Below the pieces are notes generated by a model. The model was given only the letters and a program-made list of their open reading frames with translations, was not told where the DNA came from and ran no database searches. Shown in pieces: positions 6,057-7,971 of a stretch of 7,971 bases of DNA. This stretch comes from JAMOQA01 sp964420365. Lineage in GTDB: Bacteria > Acidobacteriota > Polarisedimenticolia > J045. The stretch is from positions 1 to 7,971 of the forward strand of contig CAYQTA010000028.1 of assembly GCA_964420365.1 (NCBI GenBank). Reading direction: 5' to 3'. Position 1 is the stretch's first letter. Each line of letters starts with the position of its first letter. The translations under genes and the position numbers were made by a program.

Positions 6057-7621
6057 CGTTCCTCCTTCGGGCCGTCGTCCTCGACGACCCGCTCGAACCA
6101 GTTGAACCAGAACCCGGGCAGCCGCTCGTGCCGCAGCTCGTATTCCCGGCGGAACCGGGGATCGGCGAAGATCTCCCGCTCGCTGACCGACAGGCGCAGG
6201 GCCCGCACCTCGTCCCACGAGAGCGGGTGGCTCGAGAACCGGGCCCGCATCACGAGGATGATCCTCGGCTTCCGGTCGAGGACGTACGTTCCGTCCCCCT
6301 TCTCGTGGCCCGGGGGTCCCTCCCCCATCCGCGGCATCTTCCTGAGCGCGATGTGCCGGTCGCACAGGCCGTACATGTCGATCGTGGGCAGGCGGGACTC
6401 GTAGGGGAGGACCCCGGCGTTGCCGGTGGCGAGCCAGGCGTCCGGCGGGAAGTGCCCGCCGAGCCAGCGGCCCGCCGCCCGGTGCACCGGGAGCACCTCC
6501 GCCCGCCAGGCGACGAACGCGCGCGTCGGGCCACCGAGCGCCAGCGTCCCGCCGGCAGAGAGAAGCAGCAGGACCGCGAGGACGGCTTCCCGGAAGGCCC
6601 CCGCCCGCCGCGCGAGGGCGGCGAGACCCGCCCCGGCGTACGGGGCGAGCAACAGGGTCGGCGTCGCGAAGAACCGGTAGGTCGGCTTGTAGTCCCCGCC
6701 GACCTTGACGACGTAGGCGACGTAGACCAGGGCGATCCCCAGGGGCAGGAGACGCCACCGGCCCTCCGCCCCGCTCCCGTCCCGCCGGGCGGGCACGATC
6801 ACACCCGCCACGGCGGCGAGGAGGAAGGGCCAGGCGTGGAGGGTGAAGTCCCCCGCGTACCCGAGACCGCGGATCACCGCCCGCCAGCCGCCCCCGACCT
6901 TCGCGTGGAACGTGTTCGGAACGATGTCGTGGTAGTAGGCCAGGCGGAACGCCAGGTGGGCCGCCACCGGGACGGCGAAGAGGGCCCATCGCCGGAAGAA
7001 CCGCCCGTCCAGGAACGGCCCGCCCCTCGCGCGGCGGGCCCGGCCTTCCGCGAGGTCGGCGAGCCCGACGAGCCCCGCGACGAGCATCCCCTCCGGGCGC
7101 GTGAGCGCGGCGAGGGCGAGGATCGCACCGGACCAGGGAAACGCCCCGGGCAGGCGCCGCTCCCGCAGGCGGGCCGCCACGCCGGCCACCGCCAGGGCCG
7201 CGAAGAACGCGGTCTCGAGGCCCATCACCGACTCGCTGACGAACCAGGGAGCGGCCGCTGCCAGCACCGCGGCCGTCCCGGCGGCGGCCGGCTCGCCGGG
7301 CGCCAGCTCCCGGGCCAGCCACGCGGCGGCGAGGAGGGCCAGGACTCCCGAGGCGAATCCCATCCCCCGGAGAAAGCCGGGGCCGTCGAGGCCGAACACG
7401 TAGGGCAGCGCCGAGAGCACGGTCCAGAGGAAGTTCGTGTACCCCTCGACGTGTTCCCCGGGGTTGTAGACGAGGCCGTGACCCTCGGCCAGGTTCCGGG
7501 CGTAGCGGAGGGAGATGAACGCGTCGTCCTGGAGGCAGACCCCGAACGAAAGCCCGTGGACGACGTACAACGCGACGGCCGCCAGCAGGAGGACGGTCGC
7601 CAGGACCTTCTCGCGGGTCAC
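6053..7621 (-). CDS. GT-C family membrane glycosyltransferase, AftB/ArnT-like (522 aa)
   Basis: Polytopic inner-membrane transferase that would move a sugar from a polyprenyl-phosphate donor to an acceptor on the outer face. After an N-terminal membrane helix (6-23) comes LQDDAFISLRYARNLAEG (30-47) and NPGEHVEGYTNFLW (53-66). This is the first-loop signature of AftB-like GT-C enzymes; Asp32/Asp33 are the likely catalytic or metal-binding acids. MGLETAFFAAL (133-143) and ALTRPEG (172-178) are further hallmarks. Several hydrophobic helices follow, rich in Ala, Leu and Val. The last 110 or so residues look soluble and end in GFWFNWFERVVEDD. The GTG at 7621 is chosen because it overlaps the TPR gene stop (GTGA), a purine-rich GGGAG lies 4 nt upstream, and the 60 codons further upstream in frame are a Pro/Gly/Arg-rich shadow of the TPR gene. 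Donor sugar and acceptor cannot be read from sequence. Confidence 0.85.
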   Translation of the reverse strand: MTREKVLATVLLLAAVALYVVHGLSFGVCLQDDAFISLRYARNLAEGHGLVYNPGEHVEGYTNFLWTVLSALPYVFGLDGPGFLRGMGFASGVLALLAAAWLARELAPGEPAAAGTAAVLAAAAPWFVSESVMGLETAFFAALAVAGVAARLRERRLPGAFPWSGAILALAALTRPEGMLVAGLVGLADLAEGRARRARGGPFLDGRFFRRWALFAVPVAAHLAFRLAYYHDIVPNTFHAKVGGGWRAVIRGLGYAGDFTLHAWPFLLAAVAGVIVPARRDGSGAEGRWRLLPLGIALVYVAYVVKVGGDYKPTYRFFATPTLLLAPYAGAGLAALARRAGAFREAVLAVLLLLSAGGTLALGGPTRAFVAWRAEVLPVHRAAGRWLGGHFPPDAWLATGNAGVLPYESRLPTIDMYGLCDRHIALRKMPRMGEGPPGHEKGDGTYVLDRKPRIILVMRARFSSHPLSWDEVRALRLSVSEREIFADPRFRREYELRHERLPGFWFNWFERVVEDDGPKEER

Positions 7622-7971
7622 TTCGCTCCCTTCTCCGCCTGGGGGGCGGCGGCTCGCCGGGCCCGCGGCCTGCGGCCCTCCCCGAACCGGGCCGCGAACC
7701 GGGCGAGGGGCGTGTCCTCGCCCCCCTTCCGGAAGACCGGGTCGCGGCGTACCCGCTCGACGAGCACCGGAGAGGCGTAGGTCTCCGCCTTCCGGAGGCA
7801 CCTCAGGGCCTCATCCTCGTCTCCCGAGAGCACCGCCAGGCGGGCCCGCTCCTCCCAGGCGAGGGGGTTGTCCGGGTGGGCCTCGATCACCCGGTCGAGC
7901 AGCTCCCGGGCCCGCTTCGCCTCGCCCGCCTCGGCGTAGACCCGGGCGAGCCAGCAGAGCAGCTTCGAGTT
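7618..7971 (-). CDS. TPR-repeat protein, C-terminal part (117 aa in window, 5' end missing)
   Basis: The reading frame is open to the window edge, so the start lies outside and the GTG at 7890 is an internal codon. Two tetratricopeptide-like units are visible. The first reads LLCWLARVYAEAGEAKRARE, continuing into VIEAHPDN. The second begins PLAWEERARLAVLSGDEDEA and continues with LRCLRKA. A third, incomplete helix pair may follow (ASPVLVERVRRDPVF). The final 25 or so residues are basic and rich in Ala and Arg and are probably disordered. TPRs mediate protein contacts, and such genes often accompany envelope polysaccharide or glycosylation genes. The 4-nt GTGA overlap with the GT-C gene indicates coupled translation. 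The full protein could be a larger membrane or sulfatase-TPR protein; that cannot be decided here. Confidence 0.8.
   Translation of the reverse strand, partial: NSKLLCWLARVYAEAGEAKRARELLDRVIEAHPDNPLAWEERARLAVLSGDEDEALRCLRKAETYASPVLVERVRRDPVFRKGGEDTPLARFAARFGEGRRPRARRAAAPQAEKGAK

Noticed and set aside
6057..7322. N-terminal extension of the lipoprotein gene to a 905-aa product
   Set aside because: The extra part is a shadow of the GT-C gene. The GTG at 6056 is followed at once by a lipoprotein signal peptide and is preceded by AAGGAGG.
4968..7780. Long plus-strand open frames (4968-6404 and 6128-7780) opposite the lipoprotein and GT-C genes
   Set aside because: They are antisense shadows of clear protein families, with Arg/Pro/Gly/Glu-rich translations and no domain pattern.

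Overview
This is a very GC-rich bacterial window, roughly 70% GC by eye. Strong third-position G/C bias leaves long stop-free shadow frames on both strands. Nothing in it fixes the phylum. The features (GTG starts, GTGA stop/start overlaps, a lipoprotein with a sulfatase-type fold, an AftB-like GT-C transferase) would fit a high-GC Gram-negative-type lineage such as Acidobacteriota or Myxococcota, but that is an impression and not a classification. No tRNA, rRNA, CRISPR array, insertion sequence or phage gene is visible.

Left half (plus strand, 180-4601): a compact three-gene cassette with short gaps of 69 and 24 nt, good Shine-Dalgarno sites and the same reading frame throughout. It encodes a 146-aa YbjN/type III secretion chaperone-like protein, an 1115-aa hybrid AAA+ protease, and a second YbjN-like protein of 179 aa. 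The hybrid joins a Clp-type N domain, a Clp D2-like AAA+ module, a degenerate receiver-like linker, a second AAA+ module and an intact M41 (FtsH-type) zinc peptidase with HEAGH and a downstream Asp. It has no membrane segment. It is therefore a predicted soluble protease with two different motors, flanked by two small proteins of a fold known for binding peptides or secreted clients. This is the strongest candidate here for an undescribed system. A simple model, which is inference, is that the YbjN-like proteins bind or present substrates to the protease. The 5' leader holds three consecutive perfect or near-perfect hairpins ending exactly at the first Shine-Dalgarno, and hairpins also precede the second and third.

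Right half (minus strand, 7971 down to 4605): a tightly coupled operon running towards the cassette. Its order is the C-terminal part of a TPR protein (cut by the window edge), a GT-C membrane glycosyltransferase, and a lipoprotein of the alkaline phosphatase/sulfatase superfamily. Both junctions are 4-nt GTGA overlaps, so the three are probably translated in a coupled way. Together they suggest building or modifying an envelope glycoconjugate. The lipoprotein has Thr where true sulfatases have the formylglycine Cys/Ser.

The two operons converge at about 4603 with only 3 nt between stop codons and no recognisable intrinsic terminator. No sequence link suggests that the two halves act together.
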